A stretch of 64,000 nt of DNA from Aureispira anguillae (GCF_026000115.1 NZ_AP026867.1:5867001-5931000); one strand, 5' to 3'. Positions 9,006 through 17,949 are shown, counted from the first letter of the stretch. The notes: generated by a model from the sequence alone, not told the origin. A program made the numbers and translations.

Positions 9006-9713
9006 CTATTTTCCTTTAGCTTCTTTGATTTTAGCATTGATTTTCTCAATCAATTGATTTTGATATTCCATTTCTGTCTCCTGCTTTGCTTTAGCAGCAT
9101 TCTGTTCCTCTATAATTTTTTCAGCCTCATCAATAGCCTTCTCTGCTTTTTCAATTGTTTTCTTTTGTTTCTCAATCGCTTTTTCTTCCTTTTGTTTTGC
9201 CTTCTCTATCTTTTTCAACGCTTTATCCATCAGCTTCAATTTTTTCTGTTCTTCCTTTAACTGTTCTTTCATTAGTTCAGCATAAACCAACAAATCAAAC
9301 TTTTTCAAAAATTGTTCAGCAGCAGGAAAACGTTCTGCATGTTCTTCTGAGCTTAAGTAAGTCACGCCTAAGTTAAACCAAGCGACCAACTCTGCCCCCT
9401 CTCCTTTTTGGGTAATCTTTGCCGTAACATCCACCATATTTTCGCTCATATCTTTTAGTTCTGCATTATCTAAAAAATACTCCCCTTGCTTGCTATCGTA
9501 TTTTAGTTTTCCTTTAAACTTTTTGGCATATTGTTTCCAATTTTTGTCCAAAACTTTGGTGGATGCTTTGGGCCAACTAACCACTAATGCATTGGCTGTT
9601 CCTTTAGACATCGACCTTCCCTCCTCTACTACATGAAATTCAAAGTCTGGCAATTGCGCAAACAAGGTAAATTGAATAGATAATAATAACAGGGTAAATA
9701 ATATGCTTTTCAT
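9006..9713 (-). CDS. Secreted coiled-coil protein, paralogue of the gene at 30200
   Basis: This protein has 235 residues from the ATG at 9713. A longer frame extends up to 9896, but that start overlaps a neighbouring terminator hairpin, and only the 9713 start begins with a signal peptide (residues 1-20, ...TLFAQ). Residues 30-145 form a globular domain with WFNLGVTYLSS at 112-122 and ERFPAAE shortly after. Residues about 150-225 are a Lys/Glu-rich coiled coil. The protein at 30200-30898 has the same order, with WFNLGVSYLSS, ERYPAGE and LKDMS. I do not recognise the family. Location is probably periplasmic or surface. No enzymatic residues stand out. Confidence 0.8.
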   Translation of the reverse strand: MKSILFTLLLLSIQFTLFAQLPDFEFHVVEEGRSMSKGTANALVVSWPKASTKVLDKNWKQYAKKFKGKLKYDSKQGEYFLDNAELKDMSENMVDVTAKITQKGEGAELVAWFNLGVTYLSSEEHAERFPAAEQFLKKFDLLVYAELMKEQLKEEQKKLKLMDKALKKIEKAKQKEEKAIEKQKKTIEKAEKAIDEAEKIIEEQNAAKAKQETEMEYQNQLIEKINAKIKEAKGK

Positions 9714-9876
9714 TTTATTTTTTTTAGTGCAACACCCACTTAAAGGGGTAGCTATTCTTACAATATTGTTAAGTTTACTTTGACCAAAAGTCTTATTAAT
9801 AATTAAAATATGAGCGCAGATTCTTGCCAAAAGACCTCTTTTTTTTGCCAAAACACTCCCACTTAAGCTCCAATCC

Positions 9877-9912
9877 ACAAAAAACTGCTTTCCCAATTCA
9901 AGGAAAGCAGTT
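9877..9912 (-). terminator. Terminator of the three-repeat lipoprotein gene
   Basis: An 11-bp perfect stem (AACTGCTTTCC / GGAAAGCAGTT) is followed on the minus strand by a T run. The loop AATTCAA is shared with the terminator at 14138-14177. Confidence 0.8.
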
Positions 9913-10027
9913 CTATTCTTAATGGTTTTATTTATCTATTCTCTGTAAGGGGTTTGCTTTTTTTACAAAAAGGATCTTGTATTCGATTTTTAAACGGAGT
10001 AATGATAGAGGTACACTAAAATCCTTT

Positions 10028-11164
10028 CTAATTCGTAACCGTATGATTGACAATCTGACTTCGATGGCTATAAGTTCTATCTGTTGGTGCATAAAATTCT
10101 AAAGTTGCTCCTCCTGTCCCAACAGTAGCTTGATGCCCTAAGGTATATTTAAAATCAACCGAATCATTTGGGGCTATGGTCATACGTTCACTGATAATAG
10201 ATGGTGCCCAACAAATAGCATCCGTACAAATTGCCGAAGTCCATGCAGTGGGATTTGAACCGTTATCATTCCTCCTCCATCTTACATCAACAGGTATAGA
10301 ATTATTATTAATTACCCAAAGATGATAATCGGTATCAGGATCATTTATCATAACTGATCTTGTCATCAATCCAACAGGTCGAAGAACAAACCAAGTATCT
10401 ATCGCTAAAAAATCATAAGAAAAATATTGGGTGGTATTGGCTTGAAACAAAGAATCATAAAATGCAATCTTACCGACACCATTACCAGCATAACCATTGG
10501 CATTTATTTCGAATGTTACAATTACAGAACTATTGGCCAAAATCGTTAAGCTTCCAGAAGTAGCCAAAGAGCCATCGACCGAATAGGTCCAGCCGTTGAC
10601 AGCTTGCGTCTCTGTTCGAATCCAATTTATAGTAGCAGCTTGATTGGATGTGTTCGCTACCGTTATATCTACTGTTTGTGTGGCTCTACCGACTGCATTC
10701 ATGCTATTGGGAGACAATGTTAAGACGACCCCTGATGGTGCATGAGATGTTTTATAATTATATGTAAATGTTGTCGTACTCATACTCTGGTTATTTGCAT
10801 CATAAAACAACAGCTCTCCTAAACCATTCCCTATTCCCCCATTAGGATCAATTTGAAATGTAAAATCAAGTGATGAATTTGCTGCTATTTCCAAAAGACC
10901 AGATGATGCCGACCCGCCATTTACGTTATATGTCCAACCATTAACAGTTTGTATTTCCGTTCTCATCCAATTTATAGTAGCAACTTCATTGGAAGGGTTG
11001 GTCACCTTAATTGTTATTGTTGTATCAACAGAGGGGTAATTTACTCCTACAAAAGAATTGGTAGACAATACGACCTTCACTCCCGTAGGATCTACACTTG
11101 GAGTACACGCTCCCAACCCCATTGCCAAAACGCAAAACCATAAAACTATATTTTTCATACTCAT
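10028..11164 (-). CDS. Lipoprotein with tandem Ig-like repeats, unknown function
   Basis: This is a 378-residue lipoprotein. The signal sequence ends in lipobox MGLGAC (Cys20). Two clear repeats of about 117 residues share the order GVVLTLSPNS, TINWIRTETQAVNGWTYSVDG, SGSLTILANSSVIVTFEI and GNGVGKIAFYDS. A more divergent third unit follows (VDVRWRRNDNGSNPTAW, APNDSVDFKYTLGHQATVGTGGATLEFY). The pattern is that of stacked beta-sandwich domains of the COG1470/CARDB sort. The ATG at 11164 was chosen; a second ATG two codons later is equally possible. No catalytic motif is seen. It is likely displayed on the outer membrane. Confidence 0.75.
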   Translation of the reverse strand: MSMKNIVLWFCVLAMGLGACTPSVDPTGVKVVLSTNSFVGVNYPSVDTTITIKVTNPSNEVATINWMRTEIQTVNGWTYNVNGGSASSGLLEIAANSSLDFTFQIDPNGGIGNGLGELLFYDANNQSMSTTTFTYNYKTSHAPSGVVLTLSPNSMNAVGRATQTVDITVANTSNQAATINWIRTETQAVNGWTYSVDGSLATSGSLTILANSSVIVTFEINANGYAGNGVGKIAFYDSLFQANTTQYFSYDFLAIDTWFVLRPVGLMTRSVMINDPDTDYHLWVINNNSIPVDVRWRRNDNGSNPTAWTSAICTDAICWAPSIISERMTIAPNDSVDFKYTLGHQATVGTGGATLEFYAPTDRTYSHRSQIVNHTVTN

Positions 11165-11664
11165 TTTGTTTTTTTATTCAACCAAAATAGGTTAGCAACC
11201 CAATAAATGATTGCGCTGAATTTTATTTATCTTTTTTTATTTCATAAAATAAAAAAAAACCGTCTTATATTCTGTTTATTAAGCAATAACTTATTACATT
11301 TAACCTTATCATTATAAATAGGTTATGCAATTGGTTAATACCAATTTCTAGGTTCATTAAGGTATTCTTTATATCTAAATCCCCCTTTGTATAAACACCA
11401 ATAGGTATATTGAATCGTCCTCTTACACAGATAATCAACTGGCTTTCAAGTAAAAACATCTAATTTTTAGGTTTAAGATAGCCATTTACTATTGACTCCC
11501 CTATAGAAGAACGATCAAAATTCGCCTCTAACAATCGCTAACTGAGCAACTAGGTTATCAATCCCCTTGGAAGCCAAACGTTTTCTGATCATTCCTATAG
11601 AATAGCTTCCTTTAAGCCCATACGTCCTTCAAGTATTTTCACAATGAGGTTGTGTAAAAATGTT
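11165..11664. other. Intergenic region left of MITE copy 1, with a possible decayed ORF
   Basis: No intact gene is present. On the minus strand around 11515-11625 a short frame reads GMIRKRLASKGIDNLVAQL and ends VRGEF-stop, closed by a stop a few codons upstream. It looks protein-like, but I do not recognise it and there is no matching start, so it may be a remnant. A 64-codon frame at 11265-11459 (-) is not convincing. Confidence 0.35.
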
Positions 11665-11752
11665 GGTTCTTTGACAACTTGTGTGCTAATCGTAAAACGT
11701 AAGGTAAAATGCTTCTATTTTGGGATATTAGAGCCTAGATCACGCTGTTTTT

Positions 11753-11819
11753 AGATCGCTTCGCTTTTAGACTATATAGGCATGAATTGCAGCTATATAG
11801 TCTAAAAGCGAAGCGATCT
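11753..11819. repeat. 27-bp perfect-arm hairpin inside MITE copy 1
   Basis: The arms 11753-11779 and 11793-11819 are perfectly complementary around a 13-base loop. The outer stem begins AGATCGCTTCGCTTTTAGA. A similar outer motif occurs at the hairpins of 50351-50425 and 53375-53429. MITE copy 2 has a much shorter hairpin here (TTAGCT...AGCTAA), so the long one may be a secondary insertion or expansion. Confidence 0.8.
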
Positions 11820-11880
11820 TAGTTCTAAAATCTAATACCCAAACGGCATAATTAAAGACGTTAATTAAAATTTCCACACA

Positions 11881-11957
11881 ATTAGCTTCGCTGCTAGGTT
11901 AGCTCGTTATCACTCGTGAGCCAGCAAGCTGGGTTCTGCGTGGTTACTTCGTGATAG
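11881..11957. repeat. GC-rich repeat copy 2, inserted in the right end of MITE copy 1
   Basis: MITE copy 2 reads CCACGCAAGTTGCC across its right end. Copy 1 reads CCACACA, then 77 extra bases, then AGTTGTC. The 77 bases carry GCTGCTAGGTTAGCT, CTCGTGAGCCAGCAAGCTGG and TGCGTGGTTACTTCG, the same as the repeat at 1135-1310 with its central 27 bases deleted. Confidence 0.75.
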
Positions 11958-12010
11958 AGTTGTCAAAGAGCGAAAATGTTTATTGTTCATTACTAACTAA
12001 AATAAATTCT

Positions 12011-14077
12011 ATGAAAACTTATTTATTTATAGCCTTTATAGTTGTTGCATCTATCCTTAAAATAAATGCACAAAATTATACGGTTTCTACTTACACTGGA
12101 GATGATACCGATTATTGGTCTGGTGCCTATGACTATCAATTTTTTTATCTTAGCAATAACCTCTCTGCTGTCCAAAACCTGCCTTTTGATTGGGAATTCT
12201 ATGGACAAACGGTTACTAATTATAGGATAGCTCATAATGGATACATTACCTTTAATACAGCAAGTGGTACAGCAGTCAGCACCAATACTTCTATCCCGAA
12301 TGCAGCGGGTCCTAATCATGCTATTTATGCGCTATGGGATGATTTTACAACAGCAGTAACCATCTCTACCAAAACATTTGGTGTAAAACCGAATAGAGTT
12401 CACACAATTAGTTGGACAGGATTAAATTACCCTGGTGCTGCTTCTTGGCAAGATGATTTAACCGTCGATCTTAAGATTTATGAGAGTTGCGGCGACTTTG
12501 AAATTATAATCATAGAAAATAGCATTAGTCCCTCTTCTTCATTTTATTCGATGATTAATACTACTATGGGATGCGAAAATTCAACAGGAACAATGGGAAC
12601 ACAACTATCAGGAAGTCCTAACTATATCCCATCTGATCCAGGCTGGGATGAAACCATATACGAGGTACATCGCTTTCATTGGAATGCCCCAATTGTCAAC
12701 GATGCTTCTTTGGTTGGGATAAAAATTGACAATCACCTTAGTGCAGGTACCCATAGCCTAAAAGGTGCTGTTCGTAATGAAGGCAGTGCAGCACTTACTT
12801 CTTATGATATTAACTATAGTTTAAATGGAGGTGCCGTGCAAACAAGCACGATTACAGGAGTCAATAAAAACAATTCAGAACTAAGTTCATGGACACATAC
12901 GATTCCCATTAATATTACTAGTTCTAATGATAATTATGTATTAAAAACCTGGGTAAGCAATGTTAATGGTATGCCAGATGAAATGAGTTGTAATGATACT
13001 TTGGTTGAGTACATCACAGGAATTTCCAATACTACTTCCTCCAAAAAGGTGTTGTTGGAAAAATTTACGGGTGCATGGTGTGGCTACTGTATAGATGGTG
13101 CAGTTATATTGGATGGCTTAAAAACACAGCATGGAAATAATTTAATTGGTGTCGTGGTACACGATGGCGATGGAATGGAGTTTTATGATTCGCTCCGAAC
13201 AGCGCTCTCCGTATCCTCCTACCCTAGCGCTGCAATTGATCGCAAAGTTTCTAGCTCTAGTTCAATATATACAGCAGAGCCAACAGGACGAGGGAGCTGG
13301 TCTTATCGAGTTGCCGCCCAGCTTAATGATTTTACCCCTGTAGATGTTGACATTAGCCATACTTGGAACCCTAATACTCGACAAATTAATGCAACCGTTA
13401 CCGCAAATTATAGCGATAACTCCGCTGGTGACGCTCGGATTGTTTTAATGATTGTTGAAGATAGTTTAGTAGGGTCAGGATCTGGCTGGAATCAAGCCAA
13501 CAATTACAATAACACTGCTGGTCATCCCTATTTTGGAGCAGGAAGTTCCGTTGTAGGTTTTGTTCATCGGCATGTTTTAAGAGATTATGTTGAAGGGGGC
13601 TATTATGGTGTGGATAACGTTATTCCGCATATTGTCTCCGCAGGAAGTTCTTATCAACACCAATTTCAATATACACTCCCCGCTGGTTTTGATGCCAACA
13701 ATGTTTCTTTGGTTGCTGCGGTTGCCAAATATATGGATGGAAATGATGCTCAATATATTAGTGTAAGAGGACAACGTTCTATTTACAATGCTGAAGAAGT
13801 TCATTTAATGACCTTAACCAATACGGTACAAGTTGAACATGAATACAGCGACCTAACAGTATATCCCAATCCAACACAGCATCAAGTAAACCTTAATATA
13901 GAAGATTATAATGGTCCTGTAACGATAAAAGTTTATAGCATGGCTGGCAAATTATTACAAACAACCAACTCAACCTCTATTTCTCTACACAATTACCCTG
14001 AAGGTGTTTATATTTTTAGCGTATCTTATGACGGACAGGTTAGACAACTTAAGGTAACTAAAGTTAACAACCAGTAA
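12011..14077 (+). CDS. T9SS cargo with Omp28/thioredoxin-like domain
   Basis: This protein has 688 residues from the ATG at 12011; that start gives a clean signal peptide (MKTYLFIAFI...INAQ), while the frame upstream of it lies in the MITE. Residues about 20-215 form a beta-rich domain (WDEFYGQTV-like, NGYITFNT, ALWDDF). Residues about 235-330 look CARDB-like. Around residues 345-560 is an Omp28-related domain with a thioredoxin-type motif (FTGAWCGYCIDG). Residues about 620-688 form a type A sorting domain (LTVYPNPTQHQVNLNI ... GVYIFSVSYDGQVRQLKV). The CxxC could be redox-active; in Omp28 relatives the function is unsettled. It is surface-attached or secreted. Promoter elements probably lie within or beside the MITE. 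Confidence 0.85.
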   Translation: MKTYLFIAFIVVASILKINAQNYTVSTYTGDDTDYWSGAYDYQFFYLSNNLSAVQNLPFDWEFYGQTVTNYRIAHNGYITFNTASGTAVSTNTSIPNAAGPNHAIYALWDDFTTAVTISTKTFGVKPNRVHTISWTGLNYPGAASWQDDLTVDLKIYESCGDFEIIIIENSISPSSSFYSMINTTMGCENSTGTMGTQLSGSPNYIPSDPGWDETIYEVHRFHWNAPIVNDASLVGIKIDNHLSAGTHSLKGAVRNEGSAALTSYDINYSLNGGAVQTSTITGVNKNNSELSSWTHTIPINITSSNDNYVLKTWVSNVNGMPDEMSCNDTLVEYITGISNTTSSKKVLLEKFTGAWCGYCIDGAVILDGLKTQHGNNLIGVVVHDGDGMEFYDSLRTALSVSSYPSAAIDRKVSSSSSIYTAEPTGRGSWSYRVAAQLNDFTPVDVDISHTWNPNTRQINATVTANYSDNSAGDARIVLMIVEDSLVGSGSGWNQANNYNNTAGHPYFGAGSSVVGFVHRHVLRDYVEGGYYGVDNVIPHIVSAGSSYQHQFQYTLPAGFDANNVSLVAAVAKYMDGNDAQYISVRGQRSIYNAEEVHLMTLTNTVQVEHEYSDLTVYPNPTQHQVNLNIEDYNGPVTIKVYSMAGKLLQTTNSTSISLHNYPEGVYIFSVSYDGQVRQLKVTKVNNQ

Positions 14078-14137
14078 TAAGCCTTATTAAAAAACGTTAC
14101 CATTAACGCTCTTGTTTTCCAACAAGGGAGTTGTTAT

Positions 14138-14177
14138 AAAAAAGCTGCTTCCCCAATTCAAGGGAAACAGCTTTTTT
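14138..14177. terminator. Bidirectional terminator between convergent genes
   Basis: A 16-bp stem with one mismatch (AAAAAAGCTGCTTCCC / GGGAAACAGCTTTTTT) serves the plus gene ending at 14077 and the minus gene ending at 14219. T runs are available in both directions. The AATTCAA loop matches that at 9877-9912. Confidence 0.85.
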
Positions 14178-14218
14178 ATTATTTCGATTGTTCGTTTATT
14201 ATTGTTGGTTAATTCCTC

Positions 14219-15181
14219 TTAAAAAAGCTTTTTAATAACCTCTTCTATAGAAATTCCCTCAGCTTCGGCTTTATAATTACGTACCACACGATGGCGCAAG
14301 ACATAATTAGCAACTGCTCGGACATCTTCTATGTCAGGAGAATATTTGCCACTAATTGCTGCATGGCATTTGGCACCAATAACCAAACACTGCGAAGCCC
14401 GTGGACCAGCTCCCCAAGAAACATAGTTATTAACAAAATCTGTTGCCAACTCTGTATTGGGGCGAGATTTATGGGCTAAGCCAACTGCATATTCTAATAC
14501 ATTGTCAGAAATCGGGATTTGACGCACCAATTGCTGGAAATAAATAATTTCCTCTGCGCTTAATACAGAATTTACTTGTTGTTTATTGCTAGAGGTCGTA
14601 CCTTTTACAATGTTTACCTCTTCCTTGTAACTTGGATAATCTAAGAATATATTAAACATAAAACGGTCAAGCTGTGCCTCTGGCAAAGGATAAGTTCCCT
14701 CTTGTTCAATAGGGTTCTGAGTTGCTAACACTAAAAAAGGTTTGGGCAACAAATGACGATGACCAGCTACCGTAACGCAACGTTCCTGCATAGCTTCTAA
14801 TAAAGCAGCTTGAGTCTTAGGAGGCGTTCTATTGATCTCATCGGCCAATAGGATATTGGTAAACAAAGGTCCTTTATGAAAAGAAAAATTCCGATGCTCA
14901 TCCATCACTTCCGAGCCCGTAATATCTGAAGGCATTAAATCGGGAGTAAACTGGATGCGCTTAAATTCCAAATCCAAGGCTTTGGAAATAGTATTTACCA
15001 ATAAGGTTTTTGCCAAACCAGGTACTCCAACCAATAAACTATGCCCATCACAAAAAAGTGAGATCAAAACCGTTTTTACAACATCCTCCTGTCCAACAAT
15101 TACTTTTGCAATCTCTGCTCGTAGTTTTTGATACGAATCGGCTAACGCATTAACCGCTTCTACTTCATTCTCAAACTTCAT
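14219..15181 (-). CDS. MoxR family AAA ATPase
   Basis: At 320 residues this is the usual length for MoxR. Walker A is GVPGLAKT (52-59). Walker B with the following sensor region reads NILLADEINRTPPKTQAALLEAMQ. A sensor 1 Asn sits in LATQNPIEQEGTYPLPEAQLDRFMF. The C-terminal lid domain ends ...ISIEEVIKKLF. MoxR ATPases act as chaperones and commonly pair with VWA-domain Bat proteins. Here the bat genes batC, batD and batE are about 44 kb away and no DUF58 or VWA partner is adjacent. The neighbours downstream in coordinate are two periplasmic PPIase genes, an arrangement I recall from other Bacteroidota. A 245-bp gap with its own upstream region suggests its own promoter. Confidence 0.93.
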   Translation of the reverse strand: MKFENEVEAVNALADSYQKLRAEIAKVIVGQEDVVKTVLISLFCDGHSLLVGVPGLAKTLLVNTISKALDLEFKRIQFTPDLMPSDITGSEVMDEHRNFSFHKGPLFTNILLADEINRTPPKTQAALLEAMQERCVTVAGHRHLLPKPFLVLATQNPIEQEGTYPLPEAQLDRFMFNIFLDYPSYKEEVNIVKGTTSSNKQQVNSVLSAEEIIYFQQLVRQIPISDNVLEYAVGLAHKSRPNTELATDFVNNYVSWGAGPRASQCLVIGAKCHAAISGKYSPDIEDVRAVANYVLRHRVVRNYKAEAEGISIEEVIKKLF

Positions 15182-15370
15182 TTTATTTATTTTTATATGT
15201 ATTACAAACTAACATAAAGAGACATACAAGGAAACGTAACTACAATTGCTCTTTTTAATGGTAGCTTATACCGTATAATGTTTATTATTATTGGTTCAAA
15301 ATATAAAAAACTTAGGGCAATCTTAGCTTTTCTAACTGTTAAAATAAGTTTAAGGTCTTAGCAAAAAAAT

Positions 15371-15401
15371 AAAAGCTACCTGTTCCAGACAGATAGCTTT
15401 T
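15371..15401 (-). terminator. Terminator of the SurA-like gene
   Basis: A 13-bp stem with one mismatch (AAAAGCTACCTGT / ACAGATAGCTTTT) closes a 5-base loop. A run of seven Ts follows on the minus strand. It lies 26 bp beyond the stop at 15427. Confidence 0.85.
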
Positions 15402-15426
15402 ATTCTAAGGGCAACAATAATTTAGT

Positions 15427-16818
15427 TTAAGGTCGAACACTATTGGCATCAAACCATTTTTTTAATGCTTCACAAGCCTTTGCCTCAGTCAATTGCTCTC
15501 CCAAATTTTCGAGTTTTATTTCAATATAATTATCGGCAATTTTTCGATCAATCCAGTCGATGATAAAACGTCCTTTTTTAGATTCTAATGCTGCTTTTCT
15601 GATTTTAGAATAATCATCTTTAAGATTGGCAACATGCGGTTCTGTTCTGGTCAACAGTTTAACAATTCTGAATTGTTTATCGCCCGTTCTTGTTTCATAC
15701 TCAATCACTTTAGTAACTTCTCCCTCTTTCATTCCATCAATAGCAAAATAAATAGAAGGTTCTAGATCACCTAATTCAAAATAAGGCTCTCCAGTCATAG
15801 GGTTCATAATTCTACCAGCTCTAGTTTTGCTAAAATCTTCTTCTGAATACAAAGCAATTCCTTGTGCAAAATTGATACTGTCTGCCAAGATTAGATTGCG
15901 GATGCTATCCAATTCTTGATAAGCGCCCTCTCTATCTTCTGTTGTAATATCAGGACGAATAAGGATATGCTTTGTATTGATGGTATTTCCTAGACGGTTG
16001 ATCAACTGAATAACATGATACCCAAATTCGGTTTTAACCACTTCAGAAACTTCTCCTGGTTTTAGTTGATAAGCCATTGCTTCAAATTCAGGCACCAAGG
16101 TACCACGTGCTTGCACTCCCAAGTTTCCTCCTAAAGCAGCAGAAGCTCGGTCATCAGAGTATTTTTTAGCCAATACTTCAAAATCTACGCTATCTTCAAC
16201 AATCTGCAACATCAAATTACGAGCTAATTTACGAGCACGAGCATCTTCAATAGGATTAATTTTAGGTTTGATTACAATTTCGGCCAACTCTACCTCTGAA
16301 TTAAAATAAGGCAAACTATCAGAAGGAATTCCATTAAAAAAGTCCTTAACTTCCTTGGGCGTGATAGTAATGGAAGACATGATTTGTTGTTGCATTTTTT
16401 GCTGAACCAATTGATCTTTCATTTGATCTCGCATAAAATCTTTCATTTCAGAAGGCGTCATGTCGTAAAACTCCTTAAATTTTTGGGGGTCGTTATTCAT
16501 ATACGCCAAAATTTGAGTTACACGAGCATCCAATTGAGCTTGTACCTCCATATCCCCTACTAAAATACTGTCTTGCTCTGCCTCTGCAAGCATCAATGCA
16601 TTTGCCAATAATTGATCAAATACCAACCAACGTGCATCCTCTGGCAAATCAACTCCTTGGCTTTGACTCTTCAAGGATTTTAATTGAGCTTCTACATCTG
16701 ACTGCAAAATAATATGATTGCCAACAACACCGATTACTTTATCAATTTGCTGACGTTGGGCAAAAGTCAAACTATGACATAAAGCCCATAAAATCACTGG
16801 TATCCAAATTTTTTTCAT
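15427..16818 (-). CDS. SurA-like periplasmic peptidyl-prolyl isomerase, two parvulin domains
   Basis: This protein has 463 residues from the ATG at 16818, which starts the signal peptide MKKIWIPVILWAL...FAQ; the frame extends eight codons further up, but that start is not hydrophobic. Residues about 22-165 are a SurA-type N-terminal chaperone domain (DKVIGVVGNHIILQSDVEAQL). The first parvulin domain, about 175-275, is complete (KYSDDRASAALGGNLG, EFGYHVIQLINR). The second, about 280-390, begins TKHILIRPDITTEDR and is less canonical. It folds outer-membrane barrels and T9SS cargo in the periplasm by analogy with SurA. The next gene upstream encodes a lipoprotein with related architecture. Confidence 0.92.
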   Translation of the reverse strand: MKKIWIPVILWALCHSLTFAQRQQIDKVIGVVGNHIILQSDVEAQLKSLKSQSQGVDLPEDARWLVFDQLLANALMLAEAEQDSILVGDMEVQAQLDARVTQILAYMNNDPQKFKEFYDMTPSEMKDFMRDQMKDQLVQQKMQQQIMSSITITPKEVKDFFNGIPSDSLPYFNSEVELAEIVIKPKINPIEDARARKLARNLMLQIVEDSVDFEVLAKKYSDDRASAALGGNLGVQARGTLVPEFEAMAYQLKPGEVSEVVKTEFGYHVIQLINRLGNTINTKHILIRPDITTEDREGAYQELDSIRNLILADSINFAQGIALYSEEDFSKTRAGRIMNPMTGEPYFELGDLEPSIYFAIDGMKEGEVTKVIEYETRTGDKQFRIVKLLTRTEPHVANLKDDYSKIRKAALESKKGRFIIDWIDRKIADNYIEIKLENLGEQLTEAKACEALKKWFDANSVRP

Positions 16819-17059
16819 TATTTTATTTATACTAATTGCCAATTATAGGTTGCTACTTTTTTGGTGGTAGAACCCAAGACTAAAAACTGTTCTATCTTTT
16901 AAACGCTAATAGGGACACAAAAGTAAAGTTTTATCTTTGGATAACCTATCTATGATTTTCAATTTTTCAAATAAACGCCTTATTCTCTACTAAAATAGCT
17001 AAAAATGAACCTTAGCTACTAAACCGAATCCTCCTCAATATAAACCAGCCTTTTATCCT

Positions 17060-17908
17060 TTAATAAATCTCAAAACTAGCCTCCTTTTTTGCCTTTTCGT
17101 AGACATCCTTTCGCAAATCTTGCAAAATTTTATTGCGGCGCTGATGCAATATAATTCGTCGAATTTCATCTTGAACCTGTGACAACGGAGCGGCATCTTC
17201 TTTATCTCTATATTCAAAGATTTGCAATAGATATTGATAGTCGTCATCCATTCGATCCAAAATAGCTTGCTTTTTTCTATGTCGACTGCTAATAGCATCC
17301 TCTGGAAGCTCCTTCGTTAATTTGTCGTATTCAATCCACAGATCTTCGTTTAGAATATGAACCGTATTATTTTTTGCACAAAACAGTTTTACTCGTTCAA
17401 AATTCACCCCTTCTTCCGATTTAAACCATTTTTTAAGTTTTTGTATTTCGGGAATACTTCTTTTCACTTTTACAAAATGGCAACGCACCCAACTTACCCC
17501 TGCTTGATATTGTTCCTTGTTTTTGCTATAATAATCGGCTAATTCCTGTGGAGTTACGTCCGAATTTAAACGTTGGTTAATCAATGCATCTTCATAATCA
17601 TTCATAATAAGTGTTGCCTCATAAGCATTCACCATTCGCTTAATTTTAGCCGTTACATCTACATTTTTCTTAGCAACATCGAGCATCAACTGGTTTTGTA
17701 TCCACTGTTCTATATAAACTTTAAGTTGATACAGACTATCTTTTTCTGTCATTCCTGCCCCAATGCCAACAACATCCGAAGGATATAAAAAATGATTGGC
17801 TGCTTTCGCCAATGGTTGTTCATCTTTTCGTTCTTCAGCTATTCCTGTAGATCCACAACTCATACCAAACAGCATACAACACAAAAAGAATACAATATAT
17901 TTCATCAT
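17060..17908 (-). CDS. Lipoprotein of the SurA/PpiC-like foldase type
   Basis: This is a 282-residue lipoprotein with lipobox FGMSC (Cys18). The middle is helical like the N-terminal chaperone region of SurA/PrsA (LKVYIEQWIQNQLMLDVAKK, NDYEDALINQRLNSDVTPQELADYYSKNKEQY). The part after that is short and lacks the GGxLG and FGYHVI words of an active parvulin, so it probably has chaperone but not isomerase activity. It lies upstream of the SurA-like gene in the same direction with a 241-bp gap. A double ATG (MMKY) leaves the start uncertain by one codon. Confidence 0.75.
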   Translation of the reverse strand: MMKYIVFFLCCMLFGMSCGSTGIAEERKDEQPLAKAANHFLYPSDVVGIGAGMTEKDSLYQLKVYIEQWIQNQLMLDVAKKNVDVTAKIKRMVNAYEATLIMNDYEDALINQRLNSDVTPQELADYYSKNKEQYQAGVSWVRCHFVKVKRSIPEIQKLKKWFKSEEGVNFERVKLFCAKNNTVHILNEDLWIEYDKLTKELPEDAISSRHRKKQAILDRMDDDYQYLLQIFEYRDKEDAAPLSQVQDEIRRIILHQRRNKILQDLRKDVYEKAKKEASFEIY

Positions 17909-17949
17909 TACAGACTTGTTATTTTTCTTCGCTTTTTTTAACTAAACGC

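Larger units (their letters stand above)
11665..11972. mobile_element. MITE copy 1, ISL3-like ends, 8-bp target duplication
   Basis: The element starts GGTTCTTTGACAACTTGTGT and ends ...GTTGTCAAAGAGCG. It is flanked on both sides by the identical 8-mer AAAATGTT (11657-11664 and 11973-11980). The interior shares blocks with copy 2 at 40936-41091: GGATATTA-AGCCTAGA-CACG, CATAATTAA and TTAATTAAAATTTCCAC. It has no coding capacity. GG termini, a TCTTTG-containing end and an 8-bp duplication are what the ISL3 family produces, so a non-autonomous ISL3 derivative is the best inference. It ends 38 bp before the start codon of the gene at 12011. Confidence 0.85.

Noticed and set aside
9714-9896. N-terminal extension of the coiled-coil protein up to 9896
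   Set aside because: The extension would overlap the neighbouring terminator hairpin and hides the signal peptide; the ATG at 9713 is a better start.
11265-11459. 64-codon minus-strand frame in the gap before MITE copy 1
   Set aside because: No signal sequence, no motif and no convincing start; the composition is that of intergenic DNA.
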